NCBI RefSeq assembly: GCF_010183535.1
Contig: NC_071330.1
Span: 14,985,717 to 15,049,716 of the forward strand
From: Caenorhabditis remanei
Lineage: Eukaryota > Nematoda > Chromadorea > Rhabditida > Rhabditidae
Direction of reading: 5' to 3'
Length of the DNA: 64,000 bases
Shown here: piece by piece, positions 23,361 through 34,245 of the stretch
Layout: each line of letters begins with the position of its first letter
Position numbering within the stretch: position 1 is the first letter of the stretch
Notes under the pieces: generated by a model
What the model saw: only the letters and a program-made list of their open reading frames with translations
The model's database searches: none
What the model was told of the DNA's origin: nothing
Made by a program: the position numbers and the translations under genes

Positions 23361-24496
23361 GGTCTCGTGGTGCACAGGTGAACCGCTGGGAATCCAATAT
23401 GTGAAAGTGCCAGAATAGAATCCTATGTGTGTCCCTAAATGAAAAGTGGATCGCGCGTGTGCCGCATATGTGCGGTCGTCTTTTCGCTGCACTGCCCGCG
23501 CGTGCACCCATAATGCTCCCATATACGTTCCATGTATGGTCCATATTTGATGGTGGCGGCCGGCCGCCGCAACGACACTCCGGAATTACACGTGGGCGTG
23601 TTGTTTACCGTAAATCGACGCGACATTTTTTTCTATAAGTCCGGGCCCATTTTCTCCGTTTCTCGAAGTTTTTCACCTATTTTCTTCATTCTTTTTGCAC
23701 AAAACAGATAATGGCAAACTTCAAAAATAAAAAGGAATCTATTCAAACTTGCGGAAACTTATTTTTTCAATACAAAAATTGTTATTTTCTCAAGAAACTA
23801 GAATTTTAAGTTTTTGTTGAGAAGTTCGGGTCTGATGTTCCGCTTCACTTCGGTATGATAAGAAATCATATTTTTCAGGTGGATTTAAAGGTAAGAAGGT
23901 AAGCATTTGTCATACCGAAGTAAAGTCAAAATGCCGGACTTCGAATTTCTTCGACGGGTATCATTTTCATTCAGAGTTCAAAGAAAAGCTTGAGAATCAA
24001 TGATTGTGTTATAATCACCAAGCTAACATATGATTTTTATAGGAAATCGTGTGTGATTTTCAATTTTTTAAAGTATTGCCATTATCTGTTTAAAAAAGGA
24101 AAGAACTTCGAGAAAAATGGAAAAAATATACAAGTCCGAGAAATGGGAAGTGAACAAGTTGGAAAAAGAAAAGTGAAACAACATGATAGCATTATATAAC
24201 AATCACAACAATGAATTAGGCCTTTCTAGTGTTTCATACAGAATAATCAACCAAATGTGATTGGTAGAATTAATGCTGATTATGCTATCCATATGCGTTC
24301 CATATGCTCCCCACGTTTTCGGCCGACCGCGCGGTGATCCACGTAGACACATATAGGGTCCAACCCTCATTCTTTTTAGCCGCACATACGCCACCGCGCG
24401 GTTCCATATGTGTTCCCCAGCGGTTCACCTGTGTGTAGCGGTTATCACATCTGTCTAACACACAGAAGGTCGGCGGTTCGAGCCCGCCCGAGATCA
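23361..24496 (+). pseudogene. tRNA-Val (AAC) copy 4, split by a transposon
   Basis: The first 12 bases (ggtctcgtggtg) are at 23361-23372 and the remaining 63 from tgtagcgg on are at 24434-24496. Joining them and removing the duplicated TG gives the complete 73 bp gene. Between them lies the element 23373-24433. Box A is interrupted, so the copy should be inactive. Confidence 0.9.
23373..24433. mobile_element. 1061 bp TIR transposon inserted in a tRNA gene
   Basis: The ends are cacaggtgaaccgctggg and its exact complement, and the flanking TG is repeated on both sides, suggesting a 2 bp target duplication. Subterminal parts contain tccatatg and ccgcgcggt motifs. No open frame resembles a transposase, so it looks non-autonomous. 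A related end occurs at 55905-55949. I cannot assign a superfamily. Confidence 0.85.
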
Positions 24497-24629
24497 ATTG
24501 TGTTTTTTCTTTTTTTGCATTCTTAAATTATGGATTTTTGATGGTTTTTTCACCATTTTTCACCATTTTAAAGTGATTTTCCGTAATTTTAAACTTATTT
24601 TCAGCAATTTTCAGTCATTTTCTGCTTAC

Positions 24630-24666
24630 CGTATCCCCCCGACACGCATTATTAACCAAGATATTA
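24630..24666 (-). pseudogene. Remnant of dehydrogenase exon 2 end
   Basis: On the minus strand it reads ILVNNAC followed by a changed donor region, at the place where the parental block has the end of exon 2. It forms the far arm of the inverted duplication that carries tRNA copies 3 and 4. Confidence 0.75.
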
Positions 24667-24999
24667 TTTTTAGTCAGCGTTGTCTCCTAAAGAGTATTCT
24701 CAGCCAAACTTCCGGGAAATCCTTCCGGAAAATAATGAGAAGCCTAGAAATATGTTTTCGGAAGTGAAATAGAATAAGAAACCGGAAAATGTAGTCGCTA
24801 GCCATCTTTTATATACGAAATTCACTATTTCGGAGAACGAAAATACTAATCAGTGATGCAAATTTATATAACTCATTGACATTTTCAGAAAAGGAACTAG
24901 GGCACAATGAATGGTAATGATTATAGTGAAAAATTATGCAAAGTGCAAAAATCGACAGAAAAATCTAGTTTTTTCCGGAATTTCTTGGCATTTTCCAAC

Positions 25000-25460
25000 G
25001 ATTCTGATAGAAAAATTGAATTCTCCGCCATTTTTTACTCTAGCAACCCATCTTTAAGCTCAAAATTCGAAAATGTCGTGAAATCTGGCGTTTGGTGTGT
25101 ACAGACTCGGTGTATGCACACAAGCGGAGATACAGTAACCCGAAAATTCGAAAATTGAGTGAAAAAAGCGTTTAGAGGCAATTTTTGACGCTGAATTCGA
25201 ATTTCTTGATGTTTTTTTTTGGGCTAGAATCTATTTTTGACAGTTTTTGGTGGTAAATCTCGAAATTTTAGTTAAAAATTAATTCCTAACCAAATTTAAA
25301 TGCAAAATTTGAATTCAGCGTCTATTTTTACCTCTTGGGGCGCGTTTTTCCAGAAAATACACAAATTGTCGTAAGATCTGATGCATCACTCGGTGTCTGC
25401 ACACAATCCGCGCTACAGTAACCCAAATTTTGAAATTTTGAGTTAAAACCGCAGAGAAAA
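25000..25460. repeat. Two more units of the ~315 bp repeat
   Basis: The taagatctgatgcatcact core near 25370 and a diverged copy near 25080 each precede ctacagtaaccc. They lie away from any gene I can identify. Confidence 0.65.
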
Positions 25461-26201
25461 AGCGTAAAGGGGTAGTTTTCAATAGAGAATTCGATTTCAA
25501 ACTTATTTTTAGCCTATTGACCCAAATTTTTCAGGGTTTTTACCGATTTTTCACTAAAAACTGCAATTTTTTGTGCTGAAAATGGTGAATGGACACCAAA
25601 AAGCACGAAAAAACATGACAAAGAACGAAAAAAAGAGAAAAACAAGTAGAATGATTTCTATTGACGGGGAGGGTGGCATTTTGGAAGGACGGCGGGGAGT
25701 AAACAAGAGAGAGTGAGAGAGGAAGAGACGCAGACAGTGGTGGGGGAGAAAAGAAAGACGAGGAGAAGGAAATGTGGGAACTAGAGTATACCCATGTACC
25801 CATAAAACTGCATTTTGGAAAAAAAATTTCTTTTAAAAAAAATTTTTCAAAATTTTTTTTTCAGAAGTTAGGTATAGTGCTCATTTTCAGACTTTTTTGC
25901 AGTTTTTAGGTAAAAATTGAAGTTTTTCTTCATTTTCAGCAATTTTAACCTGAGCCTGAGACCCCGTGACGTTACGCGTGACACACCCTCAGACCCGGTG
26001 ATAAAATTTCAAAAATTGTCGTCTAATTACCGATTTTAGGCTGTTAGCGGTGATTTTCGATTCGCAAAATGAGAAAAATCTGAAAATTTCGCTCTTGGAG
26101 TCTAGAAAACACCGGAAATGCGACGAAAATTGGTGAAAAACTGAGATTTTAAGCAAAAAGTAGAAAAAAAAATCAAAAAACTAAAATTCAAATTTCCCTC
26201 C

Positions 26202-27808
26202 GATGCACGGTGATTTTTCGCTACATTAAATTTGGGTTTCTCTTCCATATTTCTGCTTCTCGCTAGGTCACGACCCCGTGAGGCAAATGCGCTCCGCCAG
26301 ACAACGCAGTGTAATTTTCTCTGCCATAATTTTTAATCAGCTATATAAAAAAACTGAATCCATAAATTTCAAAAAACGCGCTCATAAGATTATTTTTTTT
26401 CGATCTAGTTTATGTAGAAAAAAATTCTAGTCGTTTTGATGCCTCCTTCATATAGAAAACTGGATTTTGTTGAAGAGACTTTCGTCAGTGTTAATTTCTC
26501 TTCCACAAACTTTGACGAGGTTTTAAAAAAAACTGAATCCATAAATTTGAAAAAACGCTTTCATAAGATTATTTTTTTTCGATCTAGTTTATGTAGAAAA
26601 AAATTTCTGTCGTTTTAAGGCCTCCTTCATATAGAAAACGGGAGTTTGTTGAAATTAAAAATTCCTGATGGCCTAGTTTTTAAAATGACCATGGCCTAGA
26701 TTTGAGAAAGCTCACGAAGTAGCTCATCTTTCACGTGTAATTTAACTAGCGAAAGATCACGAGTCAAGATGGAGTTATGGGTAGATATATATATCATTAG
26801 AATGGAAATTTTGTACTGATTTCGAATTTGTATTCAAATTTTGCAGAACGATTCTGGGAACAAAGTTATTCAGGTTTTTGTGAGATTTCAGTACTACAAT
26901 AGGAAACTTTGAAGCTTGAAATCATGTAAATCGTTCAAAGTGTATTCAGGGTGATTCAAACGACGGGGAGCATTTCCAGTCGTTTTATAGAGGTTATCAA
27001 TCGACAAGAAACTAGATCTGGAAGAAACGAATCGGGAAGAAGCAAATCGGGAAGTGACGAGTCGATAAGAGCCTTTTTTCTAAATTTCAGTGTCGGAAAT
27101 GAAAAAAACTTTCATTTGAAAGTGTGTTGTGTAATTATTGAGAAGAGGGGTCGATGACACCATTGAACTTCACTCGATATACCGTCGTCGCGAAGCAAAT
27201 TTTCATAAAATCAGTTCAATAACATGAAAACACACCATTTGTAAGCTAAATAACTAAACTACACAAAAAATTATCAACTTTTCGTTCCTTTCAAACACTG
27301 GAACTTGCGAAAAGTGTTATTCGCGATTCGTCACTTCCCAATTTGCTTCTTCCCGATCCAACATTCTTTCCGATTTGTACGGTGTCTCTTGTGTGATTGT
27401 AAATGTTTCAAGTAGGAGTTTACAACATTTCATTTATCAGATTATCTCCTAGATGCCGTGAAAAAGTTAGAAACGAGGGAGATTGATCACTGGATTGCAC
27501 TTTTTACGCTTCTCTTCGCCGAAAAACGGATGAATACAGTTGAAACGTCAAATTTGAGATGTTTTTCACTTGAAACTTTCTGGTTTGATAACATAAATAC
27601 GTTTTTCGAGCAATTTTTGACTTATCTAACATGTTTTTGTTTCCAAACGAACACTTTTCATTAAACTTTCTCTGCACTTCACTGCAATTTATTAACCTCA
27701 TTTTTCTGTGCCGCGGGGTTACATCCTTAGCCCCGCCCATTTTTCTGCGCACCATGAGGCGAAAAATTGTCAACGGGAAATGTAGCGAAAAAATCACCGT
27801 GCGATGAG
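26202..27808. repeat. Possible 1.6 kb element with inverted ends
   Basis: The left end cacggtgatttttcgctaca and a near-complement close to 27780-27808 are inverted repeats. Inside are a ~180 bp tandem duplication (26347-26660) and an inverted pair at 27014-27065 and 27325-27380 (gaagcaaatcgggaagtgac and complement). No protein in it is recognisable. Confidence 0.45.
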
Positions 27809-28184
27809 GTTGTGCAGTGGAGCGCGTTTGCACAGTTTGTTAAAAATTAATTTTTCAGATTTTTAGAGTTTTCAGTCGATTTTGGTCAATTCTGAACGGA
27901 TTTTCGAGATTTTTTCACTAAAAATAATGAAAAAATATCAAAAAATTGTTTAGAAATGGGTTTTCAGAAGAAAAAATAATAAAATTCGTGGAAAATAAGC
28001 GGAATCCCCATCTAAGAAAAACAAAGTTCTGAAAATTGGCTCACAGAGAGATTAAAACCTTTTATATCTGAAAATGCGAAAATCTGGAGGAGATTTTGAG
28101 ATATGTCGCTTAGAATCCGGAAAAAAACTTTTAAAAGAGATTTTTGAAATTTTTCTCCTTCTGAAATTCTTTGTCTGAAATTGA

Positions 28185-28405
28185 CATGTATGTGTATAGA
28201 TAGAGTAAAACCTGGGCTACATTTTTGTAGTTGACCGTTTTTCGATTGGACCCCTCTGAAAAAAGTTATGCGCCTTTAAACTACGGTAGGTCTTACCAGT
28301 GTGGAGTGCTACCGTAATTTAAAGGCGCATAACTTTTTTCGGAAGGGTCCAGTCGAAAAATGGTCAACTACGACAATGTAGCCCAAGACTTGGTCTACAC
28401 GCTCA
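28185..28405. repeat. Palindromic MITE
   Basis: Arms include taaaggcgcataactttttt and its near-complement, with gggctacattttt...aatgtagccc outside. The architecture is like the tgtagatca family, but the core differs. Confidence 0.75.
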
Positions 28406-28578
28406 TATACAATTTAATGCAAAAAATTTCGGCTCCGACAGTTTTTACAGCGTCTCTGTGCTTTCCACCTTCAAAACCGCGCCAAACGCGCCCCAGCCGT
28501 CCAATTTCCATCGAATAAACTGGAAAATGTTCAGATTTTTAATCTTCATTCAACAAGGTCAAAAAATATTTGAAAATA

Positions 28579-29445
28579 TTATCCATGATGATATCGATGA
28601 CAGACTTTAATCTTCCCTCCACAGTGCTTTCCATCAGTACAGTCCGCATCGGTCTCACACGGTTTACGGCATCCGTTATGAATACAATATTCACCGTCTG
28701 GACAATCATCTCTCTCAATGTTACAACTCAGAGTAGTCGAAACAAGGCAGCAGAGCAAAAAAATCTGAAAAAAATCGGTTAAAATCGACTGAAAATGAGG
28801 GAAAATGAATGAAAACTGAAAACGCGTCAAAGGCGCGCCAGACTGAAATTTTAGCAGACGTGTAACTTTCTTAGAATCTGTCGTAGCGCCTTGATTTTAG
28901 GTGCATTTTAAAGAGCATTAAAAGTTCTACAAAACGCGCTAACGGTGCGCCAGACTGTGTTTTGTATTCTTGGAGAAAAATGGGAGAAAGTGCGCTCTAC
29001 TGATAAAAAACTTGGAACGGGTGTAACTTTTTCAGATTTGGTCGTAGGGTCTTGATTTTAAGTGCGTTTGAAAGGAAATTAAAAGATCTACAAAACGCGC
29101 TAACGGTGCGCCAGACTGAGTTTCGTATTCTTAGAGAAAAATGGGAGAAAGTGCGCTCTATTGATAAAAAACTTGAAATGGGCGTAACTTTCTTAGAATT
29201 GGTCGTAGCGCTTTGATGTTTAGTGCGTTTGAAAGGAAATTGAAAGATCTACAAAACGCGCTAACGGTGCGCCAGACTAGTGGTAATGCAAACGCGCTCT
29301 AATGATGATTTTGCTTTAAATCATCTCTAGGTAGTCGTAGAGCTATTGTTTTCGGCTCATTCGAAAGGAAATCTACATTTTTATCTGAAAATCGCGTCAA
29401 AGGTGCCCCAACAAAGGGAAAACTCACCGAAAAGAGGAGCTTCAT
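28579..29445 (-). CDS. Small secreted cysteine-rich protein
   Basis: Two exons, 29428-29445 (MKLLFS) and 28579-28764, join in phase to give 67 residues. The start is a typical signal peptide, MKLLFSIFLLCCLVSTTLSC, with likely cleavage before the Cys/Asn. The mature part has spaced cysteines: DCPDGEYC, NGCRKPC, DADCTDGKHC and a final C before HRYHHG. This resembles Dickkopf-N/EB-like Cys-rich modules common in nematode secreted proteins. The exon 1 donor is cg|gtgagt and the exon 2 acceptor ttttttcag. The function is unknown. The intron carries three tandem units with gcgctaacggtgcgccagac. Confidence 0.7.
28820..29290. repeat. Three tandem ~165 bp units
   Basis: The motif acaaaacgcgctaacggtgc recurs at about 28930, 29093 and 29252, each time followed by gccagactg(a/t)g and a gggagaaagtgcgctcta segment. 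All lie in the intron of the Cys-rich gene. Confidence 0.75.
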
Positions 29446-30155
29446 GGTTTTCCGGCCGATCTCTAGGGAGAATTTGGAACGGAATGAGGGAAAACGGGAA
29501 GGAAAAGATGGGCGGTGAGAACGATAAACATTTTATGGCGATGGGAATGGGAAATTTCAGAAAAATTCATTTTTATCTGTTTTTCGGGAGGAAAAACGCG
29601 CCCCAGACGCCCCAGCCTACTTCAGATTTCGCAACACACGTTGTTACAATGGAGAGGAGGGACTATTGAGAAAAATTGCGAAATAATATAGTTTTAGACC
29701 TACTTTTGTTTGTTGTATTCATAGTTTTCGCGCGAAAATCGTTTTTTTTTCGAAATTTTCACCTGTGTTAAAATAGGAAAACACCTCGGAAAATTTTTCT
29801 AGCGAGTGAAAACTTTTGAAATTTTTACAACAATTACTCTATAATTTTACAAATATTCTCCCGAAATTTCATCCCAAAACTCTAATTTTCAACAAAGTTA
29901 CAGCAAATTCTAAATTCCAGTCTATTTCCCAAAATTTGCACCAAGTCCGCAATTTGTCGTCGTTTCGGGTGCACGGTGTTTGCGGACCTCCAAATTTTAT
30001 GCATAATTTCGGCCCATTTTCAGTCGATTTCCGCTCATTTTTCATCGATTTTCGTCGTTTTTTTCGTGGATTTTAGTGTAAAAAATTAAAGAAATCTCAA
30101 TTTTCAGACTATATTGCACAATTAAGCGCAAAAAATAAAATAAAATCGACCGAAA

Positions 30156-30206
30156 ATGCCGCCGAAGAAGGGAGGAAAGAAGAATAAGGACGATGACTGG
30201 TATTTC
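30156..30206 (+). CDS. N-terminus of a Lys-rich protein, cut by the assembly gap
   Basis: An ATG follows a ttttcag acceptor and a short leader. It reads MPPKKGGKKNKDDDWYF and then enters the run of N. Such starts are seen in several translation-factor and ABCF-type proteins, but 17 residues do not allow an assignment. No continuation is recognisable after the gap. Confidence 0.5.
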
Positions 30207-30306
30207 NNNNNNNNNNNNNNNNNNNNNNNNNNNNNNNNNNNNNNNNNNNNNNNNNNNNNNNNNNNNNNNNNNNNNNNNNNNNNNNNNNNNNNNNNNNNNN
30301 NNNNNN
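30207..30306. other. Assembly gap (100 N)
   Basis: Unknown sequence. The right edge (ctgcagaaatggactccccg) matches the complement of a segment near 55793-55817, close to the second gap, so a shared repeat probably caused both gaps. Confidence 0.95.
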
Positions 30307-30429
30307 CTGCAGAAATGGACTCCCCGTAGTCGAAAATACCTATGTAAATTGGGGCCAGATGAAATATCTAGTCCTTTTGATGCAGTGGTTCAAGACTAGC
30401 TCTTTCAATAATAAGTTTATTAGACGAGT

Positions 30430-31068
30430 GGCTCTATTACAGTTTAGATGTCCTTGAAAACTTGAACGTCCCAAAAAACACTTAGACGTCCCTTAAAACA
30501 CTTAGACTCCCTTGAAACACTTAGACGTCTTTGAAACATTTAAACGTCCTTTCGGATCCCAATATGTTCAAAAAATGTTTAAACGTCCCAAAAAACATTT
30601 AGACGTCCAAAAATTTTTAGACGTCCCATAAATATTAAGACGTCCCTTGAAGTCTGAAAATTGGTTTTAAATAATTAGACGTCCCAAAAACATTTAAACG
30701 TCCCAAAAATGTTTAGACGTCCCTTCAACACTAAAAGCCACTGAAAGTGTTCAAGGGACGTCTAAACATTTTTATGGGACGTTTAAACGTTTTTGGGACG
30801 TCTAAATGTTTTTTGGGACGTCTAAATGTTTTTTGGGACGTTTTAAGTCTTCAGAACTATATTTTGGGATTTCAAGGGACGTCTAAACATTTATGGGACG
30901 TTTAAACGTTTTTTTGGGACGTCTAAACTTTTGAAAGGACGTTTTAAAAAATTAGAGTTTGAAAGGACGTTTAAGTGTTTCAAGGGACGTCTAAGTGTTT
31001 TAAGGGACGTTTAAGTGTTTTAAGGGACGTTTGAGTTTTTAAAGGACATCTAAACTGTAATAGAGCCG
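30430..31068. repeat. Foldback built from an internal ~20 bp repeat
   Basis: Inverted ends ggctctattacagtttagat and complement enclose about 300 bp of variants of gacgtcccaaaaacatttag. This is followed by about 300 bp of the same repeats in inverse orientation. There are many copies on each arm. Confidence 0.85.
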
Positions 31069-32071
31069 AACGAGTTAACAGTAAAATACAATTGAAGGGA
31101 ACGATTCGTGGGTCACATAAATCGTTGGGTGATAGGTGAAGAGTGAGGAAAAAGAGGAGAGAACAAACTAAGGAAATAGGGGCTGTTTAGAGGGTTGAGG
31201 ATAGAAAACAGTAATGTTACAATGCAGAAACAGAAACACAAGGCAACGGGAGAAAAAGGTTAACAAATATAGATGACAAATAAAGAGGAGGCCATAAGAT
31301 ATTTGAATATAATGAAAGAAATATGAAATGATAGAGTAAATTATATAAATAATAATAATTTAATCAACAGGTTGAGTACTCGAAATCGAGTACACCTATG
31401 GCTCAATTTATAGGTCGTTTGAAACGGGCGTCTTCAAAAGACTTCTCTTGAGTGTTTGAATCAACGATACGGAACCGTTTTATTTTTTTTTAATGAATGT
31501 GTGTCCCTCTCGTCCGGATGTCCATTCACCACTCTCCCTTTCCCCAAATTTCCCCTCTGACCCCATTTTTTTTCCCGTCGTAATAAAACAAAACTCTCCC
31601 TCTTCACTAAACTACGACATTTTTATTCATTTCGTTCCTATCCATGTCTCTCTTTCTCTTTTTTCAGGGTACACGGAACATAACTGCTCGTTGAACCCCC
31701 CAAGCATTGTTGTTCCGTGTCCCATTTCCTTTTTCTCTATTTCTCTTATCTCTCTCCCTCACCTCTGAAATATTTTCTTCCTTCCCTCAGCTTTACTATT
31801 ATATTCAATATGCCCCACTGAAGAGTTCTTGTGTCGAATTCGCCCCTTTTTTTTGAATTTTGATTTTTTGTGAATTCATTTTATTTCTATTTAGTTATTT
31901 ATTCTTGTATTCTCTAGTAATTCTATGTATTTATTTCTATTTGGAAAGCACTACATGTGTGGATTACTTCGGGTAAAATTGGTGAGTTTAATTTGAGCGC
32001 TCTTACTACTTTTCTCGAAAAGTATGAGTATATATTGAACTGAAAACTAAAAATTCACATGAAATTCCAGA
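31069..32071. other. AT- and CT-rich region without recognised gene
   Basis: Pyrimidine-rich stretches lie around 31500-31800. An acceptor-like ttccag directly precedes the small gene at 32072. I see no supported exon. Confidence 0.4.
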
Positions 32072-33071
32072 ATGTCATCTTCAACCATCTTGAAGGCAAA
32101 AATTTCAAGACAAGGACGTGGCAGTAAGTGATCGATGCAGATGAAGAGTAATTTGTTTAATGGAGTAGGTTATTTTGAAATATTGTAAAGTTTACTTAAC
32201 TTATTAATTGACACTTTTAGAAATGGCGCCTATTTTGAATGTTCACAAATTTGACATTTAAAAATCCAAATCTTGATGCATAACTAGCTTTCGATCGAAT
32301 TCTTGTGAGGTATAGTCAAAAATTCGACCTTTCCAAAAAAACTTCAATTTTTTCCGTTTGAAGCAGGAAAGTAATATGTAGTGATTTTAGACACCGTGGC
32401 ACACTCTTACATATTTTTCCATTAAAATAGGAGTGTGTATTTCTTTTGATTTCCAGACAGGACACGCTTCATTCGGTGGATCCAAAGCTCATCCAAAAGA
32501 CCTGAAAAACTTCCATACGACTTCTTGAACAGGCTGATGACTGCCCCAGTTGCAAGTATGTTGAATTATATAAGATGTTTAGGAGGGAGCAAGAAGAATA
32601 CCGATAACTAGGCTAGGTACTTTTACTAAAAGAAAGAGAGAAGAAAGAAAAAGAAGAGGCACCAGTCAGCATTGCCTTCGGCAAGTCAGCTGGCTGGTCG
32701 CAGAGAGAACACCTCCTCTGCTCAACCTTTTCGACATTTTTTCTTTTAGTTTCTTTACATTTAATCCCCAACCGAACGATAACATAATTATGTAATATTT
32801 ATCTCATAGTTAGACCAATTATATATGTCCCCCTTACTAACCTTTTATAAATAAACTCAATTATTCTAAATGTGTACTTTTGTGAATGTATGAAAAAGAA
32901 ACTGTCCTCTAGACCGCACCAGAAGTCTAGGCCGCAGTAAAAGACAGACTGGAAGACATGACCCAACCAAGGGACATGTAACAAGAGATCAAAACAAATT
33001 TCTATAATTTCCATTTTTTAGACTGGCATCAAAAGGTGACTCCTGAACCATCATGGGCTGGTCGGTCCTAA
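32072..33071 (+). CDS. Small basic protein, unknown function
   Basis: Three exons, 32072-32123, 32457-32555 and 33022-33071, all with phase-1 junctions and good GT-AG borders, encode about 66 residues. The start is MSSSTILKAKISRQGRG and the end NWHQKVTPEPSWAGRS. The ATG follows ttccag by one base, which fits SL trans-splicing. The protein is rich in Arg, Lys and Ser, with no signal peptide or known motif. It lies just upstream of a broken F-box copy on the same strand. The consistent phases are the main support; a chance assembly is possible. Confidence 0.45.
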
Positions 33072-34245
33072 AATTAGCTGTTCGCGTAAAGTCGTTCTTA
33101 TTTTTAATTTAATTTTGTTAAGATTATGAAGATTACTGTAACTATAGAACATCTCCATTTTAGGCTGAAACTTCGAAAAGTGTGTCACTCGTTCCGAAAC
33201 TTTATTGATGAAACGAAACTGGATAATGAGTGACAAAAGTCAATATCAATGTGACACCGTCAACAATATATGCGACTATCTGTTTGCTTCACTAGTCAGC
33301 ATCTAGGAAATCTGTATACTTCTATTACATTAGATATAAGAACAACTGTTTGTTCAAAATCGAAGAAGAAAGAATGGAAGAAGCGAAACTCATCAAAAAC
33401 CAAAATTTTGTAGATGTATTTTTCCACGATTTGGTGTTATCTTAAAAAACCAAGCAAAAGCGTTGAAAAGCATGAAAACTGAGAAATTGTCATTTGATTT
33501 CTATCCAAAACGTTGCTTCGACCTAGATGTTTTCAACAGCCACCGAGCTACGAATTCAATTTATGGATGCTGCCCTTCGTCACGTCCGTTGAAAGATTTC
33601 GATGAAGCTGAAAAACATCTGCATGAATTAAACAAGAAGTATGCGTTGCAACCAACTGACGATAAATTTCATGATCGTTTTGATTGCATTTTGAAATCAA
33701 GAGAATCCCTCCTTCCTATACAAAGTCTAAGAACGGAAGTTTTGCATCCAAGTTGTTTCTTGAATACTGTCCGCCTCGTTGATATGAAACAGTTGAAAGA
33801 GATTGTGATAAGGAAGTCTTGTGAGCAGAGTGCTAAAAAAGATAAAAAAGATATGATTTTCAATGAAATCGTGGAGTTGGATGTGTTCAAATATATTCAA
33901 GTATTGAATATTAGCGATTTCAAAGTAACAGTGCCTCTTGAAACATTTCTACATATACCAGATTTGACAGTTTCCGTTTCAACACTAACTATTGAAGATG
34001 TTCTGTTGATAAAGAAGGTGAGTGGATGCACTTGTTGCACAGTTTTTCTTTTTCTTTTCTTCCAGAACATGTTCAATTCTCCAACTGCCAAATCTCGTTG
34101 CGTTCACTTTGATCACGTAGAAAACGAGGATGCATTACACAACACCCTTGGTCATGCGAATCCTGAAAATTATAAAATATCCTGGTACTACAAACTTCCG
34201 GAATCAGATCAAACTCTCCAAATCAGCAAGGCAAATTATTACAAT

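Noticed and set aside
23154..23638. Overlapping frames with Cys/His/Arg-rich translations
   Set aside because: They lie across the MITE, the split tRNA and the transposon end; no conserved domain.
25540..25803. Ser/Pro-rich open frame on the minus strand
   Set aside because: Comes from a purine-rich simple sequence (gagagagtgagagagg type).
30440..31050. CRISPR-like array of short repeats
   Set aside because: Repeats are contiguous variants without unique spacers, mirrored in a foldback, in a eukaryotic genome.
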